Notes: generated from the letters alone by a model not told the origin. A DNA stretch of 18,038 nt from Chloracidobacterium sp. UBA7659 (GCA_002483395.1 DLHV01000044.1:1700-19737), one strand, 5' to 3'; positions 6,220-13,691 are shown, numbered from the stretch's first letter. A program made the numbers and translations.

Positions 6220-8441
6220 TATTGGCCCGCAGCAAGTCTCGGATCGGGTTTTGATACGAGCTTGTATTCCTTCGGCGGCTCGGCACCCAACAAATTCTTT
6301 ACAAAATAATCCCAACGGCGGCGCATCATGTAGAAGCTGTCGGCCCCGTAGCCGTGGCGGGCGTTCGGGAAAATGAGCAGGTCGAAATCCTTGTTCGCCT
6401 TGACCAGTGCATCAACGACCAGCCAGGTATTGTACGGCGGAACGTTGTTGTCCATGTTGCCGTGGGCGAGCAGCAGCTTGCCTTTCAAATTTTTGGCAAA
6501 ATTCTGATTGGCCTGATTTTCGTAATTACTCTTGCCGTCGGCTCCGGTCTTCAGCAGGCCGATGTAACGTTCGCCCCAATCATCCTCATAATTGAGGTTT
6601 TCGTGGTTGCCGGATTCCGAAATGCCAACCTTATAAAAATCGGGAAAGCGGAACATTGCCGCCGCCGTCGCAAAGCCACCACCGGAATGGCCCCATACAC
6701 CGACGCGGCTGAGATCCATATACGGATATTTCACCGCGAGCTGCTTTAATCCCGAGATCTGGTCTTCAAGTGTATTATCCGCCATGTTGCCGTAACACAC
6801 ATCGTGGAAAGATTTAGAGCGGTCCGGGTTGCATGTGCCGTCAATGATAACGACAACAAAACCGAGTTCGGCCAACGCCTGGTGATCGCCGCGCGAAGCG
6901 GCGAACGAACGTCCGCCCACGCCTCCGCCCTGAGGGCCGGGATAGATGTAGTTGATGACCGGATACTTTTTGTTGCGGACAAGCTTTGTCGGCGTGAACA
7001 TCAGTCCGAAAAGGTCCCATTTGGCGTCGCGTGATTTGACCGTGATCGGCATCGGCGGTTTCCAGCCCGCTGCCTTGAGCCGCGAAATATCGGTCTTTTC
7101 GAGCGGAGCTATCTCCCTGCCCGTCATATCCCGGAGCACGGCGGTCGCGGCCACATCCGGTTTTGAGTAGTTATCGACAAAATAGCGGCCATCGGGCGAA
7201 AGCGTGATCTGGTGGTTGCCGTCCTCCGGTGTCAGAAGCTTTAAATTGCGGCCGTCGAGATCAATGCGGTAAAAGTGGCTGAAATACGGGTCACGGCCCG
7301 CTTCGCGGCCGTTGGCTTCAAAGAATATGACACGCGCCTTATCATCCACCTTCAAAACGCGCGTAACGACAAAATTGCCTTTCGTTATCTGGCTCTTGAG
7401 CTTTCCGGTCGTCAGGTCGTAAAGATAAAGATGGCCCCAGTCGTCACGCTCTGAATACCAAATAGCTTCGTTCGTGGCCGGCAAGTATTTCCAGTTTATC
7501 GTTCCCTGTCCTGATTCGTACTGCGTCGGCACAACCTCCTCGAAAACATCACGGACGTCGCCGCTTGCGGCATCCGCTATGCGGAATTTCGCCTGCTTGT
7601 GGTCTCGCGAACTCGAAACGAACGCCAGTGTTGAGCCGTCCGGGCTCCATTCGTTGTCATCGAAACCGCCTGAGCATGAAATGTCGTCGCAGAGCGTCGA
7701 GCGATGATCGTCGGGCTGCATCTTCAGGCGAATGACCTTCGGCGCATCGACCTCGATTATCACGCGGCTGATCTTAACGATCTCTTTGTCCTGCGGCAGA
7801 GGATATTTCCAGGCTTCGAGCTTTGGGGCACCGACGTTCGTCGTAACAAGATACATATCGCTCACATTTCGCTGGTCCTGCTGAAAAGTAGCGATCTTTT
7901 TCGAATCGGGCGACCACAGCACAATCGGCCGATTGCTCTTACGCCATCCGGCGTTGTCGGTTGCGTAACCAAAATTTTCGACTCCGTCGGTCGTCAACTG
8001 TATATCCTGCGCTGTCGATCGGTTGTCACGGACAAAAAGATTCCAGTTCTTTATGTAGATTGTTTTAGTTCCGTCCGGTGATGTAACGCCGCCTGTAATT
8101 GGTCCCCTTGATGGTGGCGGTGGTGACGGAGGTGATGGCTCCTGAATTCCGGCTTCAGCCTTTGTCTTACCGATCCTTTTGCTGCCGTTGCTCGGATCCA
8201 CTTGGACGTATTCACGCCCCGTAGGCATTAGTACCTCATACCAAAATCGTCCGTCGTCCAGCCAGTTCGGCCGAACGTTGTTCCGGTCAACCAGCGGCGC
8301 TGTATTATAAGACAGCATCTTTTCGGCCCGGGCATAGTCGGCGGCGGTTAGAGCACGGGCCGGCGCAGGTTTTTGTGCAAAAATGGCCGAAGCCGCGAAA
8401 ACCAAAATAAACGCAGTGTAGAAAATTGAGATTTTTTTCAT
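6219..8441 (-). CDS. Secreted S9 family (dipeptidyl peptidase IV-like) serine peptidase
   Basis: A 740-residue exported peptidase expected to cut di- or tripeptides from peptide N-termini in the periplasm or outside. Signal peptide: MKKISIFYTAFILVFAASAIFA (1-22). A Pro-rich stretch lies at 102-110. Residues about 120-470 form the DPP-IV-type beta-propeller (repeated SPDG/SPDS turns such as WSPDSKKIA, WSPDGSTLA, LSPDGRYF). The alpha/beta-hydrolase domain follows with the nucleophile in GHSGGG (Ser586), Asp664 in GNMDNNVPP and His696 in NARHGYG, so the triad is complete. SESGNHENLNYEDDWGERY is typical of this branch. Four Cys residues (251, 256, 537, 549) could form disulfides. It is transcribed towards E1 beta and shares no operon with its neighbours. 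Confidence 0.93.
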   Translation of the reverse strand: MKKISIFYTAFILVFAASAIFAQKPAPARALTAADYARAEKMLSYNTAPLVDRNNVRPNWLDDGRFWYEVLMPTGREYVQVDPSNGSKRIGKTKAEAGIQEPSPPSPPPPSRGPITGGVTSPDGTKTIYIKNWNLFVRDNRSTAQDIQLTTDGVENFGYATDNAGWRKSNRPIVLWSPDSKKIATFQQDQRNVSDMYLVTTNVGAPKLEAWKYPLPQDKEIVKISRVIIEVDAPKVIRLKMQPDDHRSTLCDDISCSGGFDDNEWSPDGSTLAFVSSSRDHKQAKFRIADAASGDVRDVFEEVVPTQYESGQGTINWKYLPATNEAIWYSERDDWGHLYLYDLTTGKLKSQITKGNFVVTRVLKVDDKARVIFFEANGREAGRDPYFSHFYRIDLDGRNLKLLTPEDGNHQITLSPDGRYFVDNYSKPDVAATAVLRDMTGREIAPLEKTDISRLKAAGWKPPMPITVKSRDAKWDLFGLMFTPTKLVRNKKYPVINYIYPGPQGGGVGGRSFAASRGDHQALAELGFVVVIIDGTCNPDRSKSFHDVCYGNMADNTLEDQISGLKQLAVKYPYMDLSRVGVWGHSGGGFATAAAMFRFPDFYKVGISESGNHENLNYEDDWGERYIGLLKTGADGKSNYENQANQNFAKNLKGKLLLAHGNMDNNVPPYNTWLVVDALVKANKDFDLLIFPNARHGYGADSFYMMRRRWDYFVKNLLGAEPPKEYKLVSKPDPRLAAGQ

Positions 8442-8507
8442 GATTTTTGCGATATTTTAATGGAAGCCGTCAAAAAAATCGAATCCAGGCGTGGTGTTCC
8501 GTCGTCA

Positions 8508-8592
8508 AGGCGGCGTTTTAAGCTCCCTCCTGGTTTAACGAGGGGTGGCGCAGCGGCTGCCGCTGACAGGGTGGTCGCGGTTTTCGCCGCCT
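8508..8592. repeat. Composite GC-rich palindromic element
   Basis: The outer arms AGGCGGCG (8508-8515) and CGCCGCCT (8585-8592) are perfectly inverted. The inside holds a perfect dyad CAGCGGC-t-GCCGCTG (8551-8565) and purine/pyrimidine tracts CTCCCTCCTG and GAGGGGTGGCG. It fills the gap between the divergent peptidase and membrane-protein genes and differs in sequence from the palindromes at 2177 and 6111. It looks like a dispersed REP/MITE-type repeat; no transposase is adjacent. Confidence 0.6.
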
Positions 8593-8615
8593 AAAGGCCG
8601 AACTCCAAACGCATT

Positions 8616-9164
8616 ATGCTCGAACCGCAATCGATAAAACTTGGAGCGCTTGAGAGCATCTACCGCATTCGGCGACAGAGCAGTTGGATCTTTCTCGGGT
8701 TGTTTACTATCGGGACAATGGCGGTGATCGCTTGGCTGATACGGTATGTCGATGCTCCGCTGTGCACGCCCGTACCGCTTTTTATTTACGCGTGGGTCGT
8801 CGCTGAGTTTTTCATAAAACGCCGGACGGAGCTGATGATCTACGAGCACGGGCTGACGTATCAGCGGCTTTTCAAAAAGCACCTCGTATTTTGGGACGAG
8901 ATTGAGGAATATGGCCACTTGCTCCGCTCGGATTACGAAACTGCTGATCTGCGGGACGAAGCCGGAAATCCCATTCCAAAAGTCACAAGTATCAGGGGCA
9001 GTAATGATTGGATATGGCTTCAAAAAAACAGTGGAGAAAAATTCTATCTTCGTGCCGATTTGGAAGATATGAAGGGTATAATCGATCATATATCAATGAA
9101 ACTATACGGCGAGCCGTACTACGGCCGCGTTGTTGATAACGAAAGCAGAATCAAGGAGGAGTAG
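8616..9164 (+). CDS. Membrane protein with two N-terminal helices and a PH-like domain (DUF6585-like)
   Basis: A 182-residue protein. Residues about 24-43 (SWIFLGLFTIGTMAVIAWLI) and 52-67 (CTPVPLFIYAWVVAEFF) are membrane helices. They are followed by a cytoplasmic-looking beta-rich part: LMIYEHGLTYQRLFKKHLVFWDEIEEY, then an acidic loop, DWIWLQKNSGEKFYLRADLEDM and a final helix. The layout [helices]-[YEHGL...WDEI]-[strands] matches, as I recall it, the DUF6585 family of unknown function. It is clearly related in plan to the gene at 9499 (same start EP...LG, two helices, FENGIRY...TWEDV), so the two are probably paralogues. No good ribosome binding site precedes 8616; the start is kept because the paralogue begins alike. 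It lies 3 bases before the DUF4242-like gene. Confidence 0.68.
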   Translation: MLEPQSIKLGALESIYRIRRQSSWIFLGLFTIGTMAVIAWLIRYVDAPLCTPVPLFIYAWVVAEFFIKRRTELMIYEHGLTYQRLFKKHLVFWDEIEEYGHLLRSDYETADLRDEAGNPIPKVTSIRGSNDWIWLQKNSGEKFYLRADLEDMKGIIDHISMKLYGEPYYGRVVDNESRIKEE

Positions 9165-9167
9165 CAA

Positions 9168-9536
9168 ATGCCTAAGTATGTCATCGAACGCGAAATTCCC
9201 GGTGCGGGAAATATGTCCGCCGCCGATCTGAGCGGCGCCTCAGCAAAATCATGCAATGTGCTGAATAAACTCGGGAACGATATTCAGTGGATACACAGCT
9301 ATGTGACCGGCGACAAGATCTATTGTATCTATACCGCTCCAAGCGAAGACCTGATCCGCCAGCACGCCGAACTAAGCGGTTTTCCCGCAAACAAGGTCTC
9401 CGAGGTCAAGGCGCTGATTGACCCAACCCGGGCCGCATTGAACGCCTTTCAGCCCGCCTTTTCCCCGGTTCCGCTAATAGTCGGCGGAAAATATAATAGT
9501 GCCCGAACCCAGCAAAAATCTCGGCAAGCTCATTAA
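9168..9536 (+). CDS. DUF4242 (SCO4226-like) small protein
   Basis: A 122-residue soluble protein starting MPKYVIEREIPGAGNMSAADLSG and continuing KLGNDIQWIHSYVTGDKIYCIYTAPSEDLIRQHAELSGFPANKVSEV. This pattern is that of DUF4242 proteins, a ferredoxin-like fold whose Streptomyces member SCO4226 is known to bind nickel; metal binding here is inference. The first 85 residues make the domain; the last 35 are a less ordered tail. A strong ribosome binding site AGGAGG (9154-9159) stands 8 bases before the ATG. The 3' end overlaps the next gene by 38 bases in another frame. Confidence 0.8.
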   Translation: MPKYVIEREIPGAGNMSAADLSGASAKSCNVLNKLGNDIQWIHSYVTGDKIYCIYTAPSEDLIRQHAELSGFPANKVSEVKALIDPTRAALNAFQPAFSPVPLIVGGKYNSARTQQKSRQAH

Positions 9537-9963
9537 CACCTATGGGACTTCGCCCGTTTATCTACAGCGGGCGGCTATCGTCGCGGCCCTGTCGTTCGTC
9601 TTCTTTTTGGCGATGCTCATCGCATTTTACATTCGCAGGCATATCGGATATTTCGCCCTCTCGACCGCATTTCTTATAGTTTACGTCCTGACATTTGTCG
9701 GCTGGGTTCTTCAAAGGCGAAATGTTGTTAGAGTTTTCGAGAACGGGATAAGATACAAAACATTCAGCGGAACGTGGGAAGATGTTGGATCGGCGGCTGT
9801 GGTCGAGGATGGCTCAACCCGGAAATATATAAAACTGCAGATAAGCAAACACGAGACCGTGATGATCCCGTCGTCGATTCAGGGATTTGACCGAATCGTG
9901 AGCACGGTGCAGGCAAATGTGAAGCAATATCCAGCATGGCCCGATTCAAATAACGCCAACTGA
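9499..9963 (+). CDS. Second membrane/PH-like (DUF6585-like) protein, GTG start
   Basis: A 154-residue protein with helices at about 23-45 (AAIVAALSFVFFLAMLIAFYI) and 51-68 (YFALSTAFLIVYVLTFVG), then VVRVFENGIRYKTFSGTWEDVGSAAVVEDG and more strands, ending in a helix (DRIVSTVQANVKQYP). It has the same plan as the gene at 8616. The GTG at 9499 is chosen because it gives a MPEPSKNLGKLINTY start that parallels the MLEPQSIKLGALESIY start of the paralogue; this makes the gene overlap the DUF4242-like gene by 38 bases. The function is unknown. It ends right before a stretch with transposase debris. Confidence 0.68.
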   Translation: MPEPSKNLGKLINTYGTSPVYLQRAAIVAALSFVFFLAMLIAFYIRRHIGYFALSTAFLIVYVLTFVGWVLQRRNVVRVFENGIRYKTFSGTWEDVGSAAVVEDGSTRKYIKLQISKHETVMIPSSIQGFDRIVSTVQANVKQYPAWPDSNNAN

Positions 9964-10152
9964 AAATCGGTAGTGGGCTCGTTTGAATATTTCGTCACTG
10001 CTGAGCACTGGCAGAGCTTGGTCCGGCAATTTGAAACTGGACCACTCGGCACGGCCTGCAAGTGCATCCAGTGCGACGAAATTTGGAGCTTTATTGGTGC
10101 GAAAGCTAAGAACGCCACGCAAGAGCAAAAGGAAACAAAACACTACCCGTGA
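9964..10152 (+). pseudogene. IS1-family transposase fragment (decayed)
   Basis: Read in the frame of 9964, the stretch CKCIQCDEIWSFIGAKAKN (codons 10057-10113) is the signature around the first catalytic Asp (10075-10077) of IS1-family DDE transposases. About 20 codons before it and 12 after still look coding, but the frame opens after a stop at 9961, has no plausible start, and ends at TGA 10150-10152, long before the remaining catalytic residues (usual length is above 200 residues). The upstream part (EYFVTAEHWQSLVRQF) is not recognised and may be other debris. No intact IS ends were found beside it. This is a dead remnant. Confidence 0.75.
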
Positions 10153-10190
10153 AACTATTGACACAGTATTGCATTTGTGCAACAATATTT

Positions 10191-10226
10191 CAGCCACGCA
10201 TCTCGGCGCGGCTGAGGCGGGTTTTT
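10191..10226 (+). terminator. Possible Rho-independent terminator
   Basis: CAGCC (10191-10195) can pair with GGCTG (10210-10214), with a competing CTCGGC/GCTGAG stem inside; a T5 run follows at 10222-10226 after a short GC spacer. It lies downstream of the IS1 remnant. The stem is short and the T run is offset, so the call is weak. Confidence 0.3.
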
Positions 10227-10276
10227 GACAACTGGAGATTCGGACGCGAAGATTTGCTCAGGGTTGTGTGGTTGAC

Positions 10277-10390
10277 AAATCGTTCCACTAAGAAGCAGTG
10301 TTAAAACACAGTGGAACGATTTCTCGCTGTAACTGGCGTAGCTGCAACATTTAAGCCGTTCCACCTTCGCACGTAAGTGGAACGATTTTT
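10277..10390. repeat. Double-hairpin module, copy A
   Basis: Hairpin A1 has 13-bp perfect arms AAATCGTTCCACT (10277-10289) and AGTGGAACGATTT (10310-10322), with an inner GTGTTAAAACAC dyad in its loop. Hairpin A2 has 8-bp perfect arms CGTTCCAC (10357-10364) and GTGGAACG (10377-10384). Between them lies CTGTAAC (10327-10333). The whole unit recurs in diverged form 121 bases downstream (copy B). There is no ORF of credible coding character over it. The repeated GTTCCAC words recall multi-site transposase-binding ends (IS21-family style, from memory), or a structured RNA; neither is shown. Confidence 0.7.
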
Positions 10391-10396
10391 GGAACC

Positions 10397-10521
10397 GACT
10401 GTCCCACTTAAGGAGTTTGTGTTAAAACAAAGTGAGACAATTTACACCTGTAACCGCTTGTAATTGCGAGAGTTAAGCTGTCCCACTTTCAGCACAATTG
10501 GGACACAAAGTGAGACAGTTT
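10397..10521. repeat. Double-hairpin module, copy B
   Basis: Hairpin B1: CTGTCCCACTT (10399-10409) against AAGTGAGACAA (10430-10440), one internal mismatch plus the end base. Hairpin B2: AAGCTGTCCCACTTT (10475-10489) against AAAGTGAGACAGTTT (10507-10521), two mismatches. It keeps from copy A the 11-mer GTGTTAAAACA (10298 and 10419) and CTGTAAC (10327 and 10448), each exactly 121 bases apart. Arm words changed together from GTTCCAC/GTGGAAC in A to GTCCCAC/GTGAGAC in B, so pairing is largely kept. Confidence 0.7.
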
Positions 10522-10821
10522 CACAGGTCATAGTGACCACGCAAAAAATGGCCGACTGGGACGAAATGGACGAATGTTGATCCGAAATGTCCTCGGACCA
10601 CCAGGGGGCAGCTGCGGAAATTGCAGGGAGTGACTTAAGAGTTACGAAGTCACATCCTTCCCGATTCGTCATAAACGGATTGTCTTCAAACTGGCCGACT
10701 AACCCATTTAGTTGCCTAAATGTTAGCGCAAAGCTATCATTCTCATTCTGATACCGTTGCTTATTTCAGGCTCGGCCGCGACTTGACGTGACAATGCAGC
10801 CGATGCTTTCTGGAGTTTTTG
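10522..10821. other. Gene-free stretch before the inositol-phosphate synthase gene, with two hairpins
   Basis: No convincing gene is seen. Two dyads stand out: GTGACTT (10630-10636) with AAGTCAC (10647-10653), and CTAACCCATTTAG with CTAAATGTTAG (10699-10726, a 2-base bulge, loop TTGC). They may belong to the 5' regulatory region of the following gene or be repeat debris. No confident promoter hexamer pair was picked. The tiny frame MADWDEMDEC inside is not supported as a gene. Confidence 0.45.
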
Positions 10822-12138
10822 ATGATCAATAAGGGCGTGAAAATTGCTCCTGCTAGTGGAAAGTTGGGCGTGCTGCTTGTCGGGCTCGGTGCCGTCAGCA
10901 CGACATTTGTTGCCGGCGTCGAGGCAATAAAACGCGGTCTGGCCGCTCCCGTCGGCAGCCTGACGCAAATGGGAACGATCCGGCTTGGCAAACGGACCGA
11001 TAACCGCTCGCCAAAGATCAAGGATTTCGTGCCTCTTGCCGAACTCGACGACATCGTTTTCGGTGCGTGGGACATTTTTGCCGACAGCGCTTTCGACGCC
11101 GCTATGAACGCCGGCGTGCTCGAAAAGGACCTCCTCAATCAGGTCTCCGAACAGCTTGCGTCGCTAAAACCGATGCCTGCCGTCTTTGAACAAAACTATG
11201 TAAAACGCCTGCACGGCGAGAATATCAAAACCGGCAGGAACAAGATGGAGCTTGCCGAACGGCTTATTGAGGACATAGCTAAGTTTAAATTAGACAACAA
11301 TTGCGACCGATTAGTGATGGTTTGGGCCGCCTCGACCGAGATCTTTCTGGAGCCGATTGCTATTCATCAATCGCTCGATGTTTTTGAAAAGGCGTTGTAC
11401 GACAACGACCCCGCAATCGCACCCTCAATGATCTACGCGTACGCCGCTTTGAAGTCGGGTGTTCCATTTGCGAATGGTGCGCCGAATCTGTCGGTTGACA
11501 TCCCCGCACTTACCGCTTTGGCCGAGCAAAACAGGGTCCCGATCTGTGGAAAAGACTTCAAAACCGGCCAAACATTGATGAAAACCATTCTGGCACCCGG
11601 CTTGAAATCGCGGATGCTGGGACTCGAAGGCTGGTATTCAACGAACATCCTCGGCAACCGGGACGGCGAGGTGCTGGACGACCCGGAAGCCTTTCGGACA
11701 AAGGAAGAATCAAAACTCTCGGTGCTTGAACACATCTTTCAACCGGAAGTTTACCCTGACTTATACGGCAATTTTTCGCACGTCGTCCGCATAAACTATT
11801 ATCCGCCGCGCGGCGATAACAAAGAAGGTTGGGACAACATCGATATTTTCGGCTGGCTCGGCTACAAGATGCAGATAAAGATTGATTTCCTTTGTCGCGA
11901 TTCGATTCTTGCGGCGCCGCTTTGCCTGGATCTTGCGTTATTTATGGACCTCGCACAGCGGGCCGGTATGAAGGGCGTGCAGGAATGGCTTTCGTTCTAT
12001 TTCAAATCGCCGCAAACGGCCCCGGACCTTTATCCTGAACACGATATTTTCATTCAATTGATGAAATTAAAGAACACCTTACGTAACATGAAAGGGGAAG
12101 ATCTGATAACACATCTCGGGCTCGAATATTACGATTAA
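10822..12138 (+). CDS. ino1: myo-Inositol-1-phosphate synthase (NAD-dependent)
   Basis: A 438-residue enzyme that isomerises glucose 6-phosphate to 1L-myo-inositol 1-phosphate with NAD as catalytic cofactor, in the cytoplasm; product uses are phosphatidylinositol-type lipids or inositol solutes. Visible marks: the NAD-binding turn LLVGLGAVSTTFVAG at about 18-32; VWAASTEIFLEP; YAALKSGVPFANGAPN; the active-site region ICGKDFKTGQTLMKTILAPGL with its lysines; WYSTNILGNRDGEVLDDPEAFRTKEESKLSVLE; and DIFGWLGYKMQIKIDFLCRDSILAAPL. Length is that of the bacterial/eukaryote-like long type. ATG 10822 is preferred over TTG 10819 because GGAG (10812-10815) lies 6 bases upstream. It is followed by hairpins and then a Clp-like ATPase gene in the same direction. 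Confidence 0.92.
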   Translation: MINKGVKIAPASGKLGVLLVGLGAVSTTFVAGVEAIKRGLAAPVGSLTQMGTIRLGKRTDNRSPKIKDFVPLAELDDIVFGAWDIFADSAFDAAMNAGVLEKDLLNQVSEQLASLKPMPAVFEQNYVKRLHGENIKTGRNKMELAERLIEDIAKFKLDNNCDRLVMVWAASTEIFLEPIAIHQSLDVFEKALYDNDPAIAPSMIYAYAALKSGVPFANGAPNLSVDIPALTALAEQNRVPICGKDFKTGQTLMKTILAPGLKSRMLGLEGWYSTNILGNRDGEVLDDPEAFRTKEESKLSVLEHIFQPEVYPDLYGNFSHVVRINYYPPRGDNKEGWDNIDIFGWLGYKMQIKIDFLCRDSILAAPLCLDLALFMDLAQRAGMKGVQEWLSFYFKSPQTAPDLYPEHDIFIQLMKLKNTLRNMKGEDLITHLGLEYYD

Positions 12139-12141
12139 CGG

Positions 12142-12163
12142 CAAAAATCCAGAAGTATTTTTG
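12142..12163 (+). terminator. Weak AT-rich hairpin after ino1
   Basis: CAAAAAT (12142-12148) is perfectly inverted to ATTTTTG (12157-12163), followed by TTTT. It starts 3 bases after the ino1 stop. The AT-only stem is weak, so termination here is uncertain. Confidence 0.3.
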
Positions 12164-12218
12164 TTTTGGTCAAAATTTACTTGCAAAGCATGGCGAATTT
12201 GTGTTACCAAATAAATGG

Positions 12219-12244
12219 ACAGTTCCGTTTTACGGGACTGTTTT
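12219..12244 (+). terminator. Rho-independent terminator candidate
   Basis: ACAGTTCCGT (12219-12228) pairs with ACGGGACTGT (12232-12241) through one G-T wobble, loop TTT, followed by TTT. It is the best terminator between ino1 and the Clp-like gene and suggests the two are separate transcripts. Further on, TTTGCC (12326-12331) is inverted to GGCAAA (12343-12348), a possible operator in front of the Clp-like gene; nothing else is seen in this 286-base gap. Confidence 0.55.
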
Positions 12245-12424
12245 ACAATCCTCTGGACAGGTCCCTCCATAGTCTAAAGTCCAGCCAACGAAAAACATTT
12301 TGAAATCATCATTAGTGACGACGAATTTGCCGTAATAAAATTGGCAAATACGGTTTTGATAAAGCGTCATTGGTTAGCGTAACGCCCATCGGTATTTTTG
12401 GCGTTCCGGTAAGGAGCAGTTGAG

Positions 12425-13636
12425 ATGAAAAACGAAACGGCGAACAAAAAAGCGAGCATCGAAAAGGGGATCTTGCTCGATCCCGAAAGAAAAAGCCCGC
12501 GTGCTAAAGAGTTTGAAGACAAACTTTCAGCTCTCATCGTGGGGCAGGAACGTGGCGTACGCCGTCTGAGCGGCCTTTTTCAAATTTATCTCGCCGGAAT
12601 GAATAATCCCTCGCGGCCGATCGGCACGATGTTGTTTCTCGGGCCAACCGGCTCCGGTAAGACACGTGTTGTCGAAGCAGCGTCGGAAGTGCTTTTTAGC
12701 GAGCCGCACACAGTCGTCAAAATAGACTGTGCCGAGTTTCAGCATTCTCACGAGATTGCAAAACTTATCGGATCGCCTCCGGGATATCTCGGCCATCGCG
12801 AAACGTCGCCGATGCTGACGCAGGAGAATCTCGACAAGGCCCACACCGACGACACAAAGCTGACGTTCGTCCTTTTTGACGAGATCGAAAAAGCGTCCGA
12901 TTCGCTCTGGCAGTTGCTTCTCGGAATTCTCGATAAAGCCACGCTTACATTGGGCGACAACCGCCGCGTTGATTTTTCCAGGACCGTTGTCATTATGACG
13001 TCGAATCTCGGTGCCCGCGAAATGTCCGATATGATCTCGGGCGGAATCGGTTTTGCACCTACCAAAACGGACGCAAAACAGAAGGATGACAACGAGATCG
13101 ACACCAAGATATATCGTACGGCTCTCGAAGCAGCGAAACGAAAGTTTTCGCCCGAATTCATGAACCGTATCGATAAGGTAGTGGTTTTTCGCAGTCTGAA
13201 GGAACACCACCTGCGCCGGATTCTGGACATCGAGCTTGCTCAGGTGCAGGACCGCATTACTGAATCTGCGGGAACAAAATTTATCTTTGAATGCTCTGAC
13301 GCAGCCAAGGAATTCTTGTTGAGCGAAGGCATCGATCTTAAATACGGTGCGCGGCACCTAAAACGTTCGATCGAACGGTTTCTCGTTTATCCACTCTCGA
13401 ATCTTGTTGCTACACAGCAGATCGAGACCGGTGATTTTGTAATGGTGGATTTCGATTTGGACAAGAAGGCGTTGGCATTTACAAAACAAGCGGGCAAGAT
13501 GATAGTCAGCGATTCCACGGGCGACGATCCGGACGAAACGCCTTTGACAAAGTCGGACGCCGTCGGCATCCCGCTTCCGCAGGCACAGGCTGCATCGGGC
13601 ATGAGCAAATCCAAGGGCGAACACAACGACGTCTAA
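12425..13636 (+). CDS. Single-domain Clp/Hsp100-type AAA+ ATPase
   Basis: A 403-residue ATPase corresponding to the second AAA+ module (D2) of ClpA/ClpB/ClpC plus its C-terminal domain. Seen: Walker A GPTGSGKT (73-80), pore loop GYLG (120-123), Walker B FVLFDE (148-153), sensor 1 in MTSNLGA (Asn194), an IGF tripeptide at 208-210, arginine finger in FMNRID (Arg248), sensor 2 in GARHLKR (Arg310). It lacks the Clp N-domain, D1 and the zinc-binding domain of ClpX. An extra polar tail of about 45 residues follows residue 358. AAGGAG (12411-12416) is 8 bases before the ATG. The IGF loop stands where ClpA/ClpC carry the ClpP-docking loop, so feeding ClpP is a reasonable inference; a disaggregase role is the alternative. 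Confidence 0.88.
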   Translation: MKNETANKKASIEKGILLDPERKSPRAKEFEDKLSALIVGQERGVRRLSGLFQIYLAGMNNPSRPIGTMLFLGPTGSGKTRVVEAASEVLFSEPHTVVKIDCAEFQHSHEIAKLIGSPPGYLGHRETSPMLTQENLDKAHTDDTKLTFVLFDEIEKASDSLWQLLLGILDKATLTLGDNRRVDFSRTVVIMTSNLGAREMSDMISGGIGFAPTKTDAKQKDDNEIDTKIYRTALEAAKRKFSPEFMNRIDKVVVFRSLKEHHLRRILDIELAQVQDRITESAGTKFIFECSDAAKEFLLSEGIDLKYGARHLKRSIERFLVYPLSNLVATQQIETGDFVMVDFDLDKKALAFTKQAGKMIVSDSTGDDPDETPLTKSDAVGIPLPQAQAASGMSKSKGEHNDV

Positions 13637-13663
13637 TTTGGCGTTTGATTCACAATCCTTTGT

Positions 13664-13691
13664 GGGGACGAGTGGTTTCATCCCCTTTTTT
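13664..13691 (+). terminator. Rho-independent terminator candidate after the AAA+ gene
   Basis: GGGGA (13664-13668) pairs with TCCCC (13681-13685) and is followed by six T (13686-13691). It lies 28 bases after the AAA+ stop and before the converging arsC end. Confidence 0.6.

Noticed and set aside
9983..10228. 81-codon plus-strand frame
   Set aside because: It is out of frame with the IS1 remnant, which explains the sequence better; composition is not protein-like.
10277..10521. CRISPR array
   Set aside because: The repeated words alternate in orientation, differ in sequence, and spacing is irregular within a module; no direct identical repeats with equal spacers and no cas genes.
10549..10581. 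Ten-residue frame MADWDEMDEC
   Set aside because: Too short, no ribosome binding site, no conserved pattern.
12527..13357. 276-codon open frame on the minus strand
   Set aside because: It is antisense to the AAA+ ATPase, whose motifs are unmistakable; no family features of its own.
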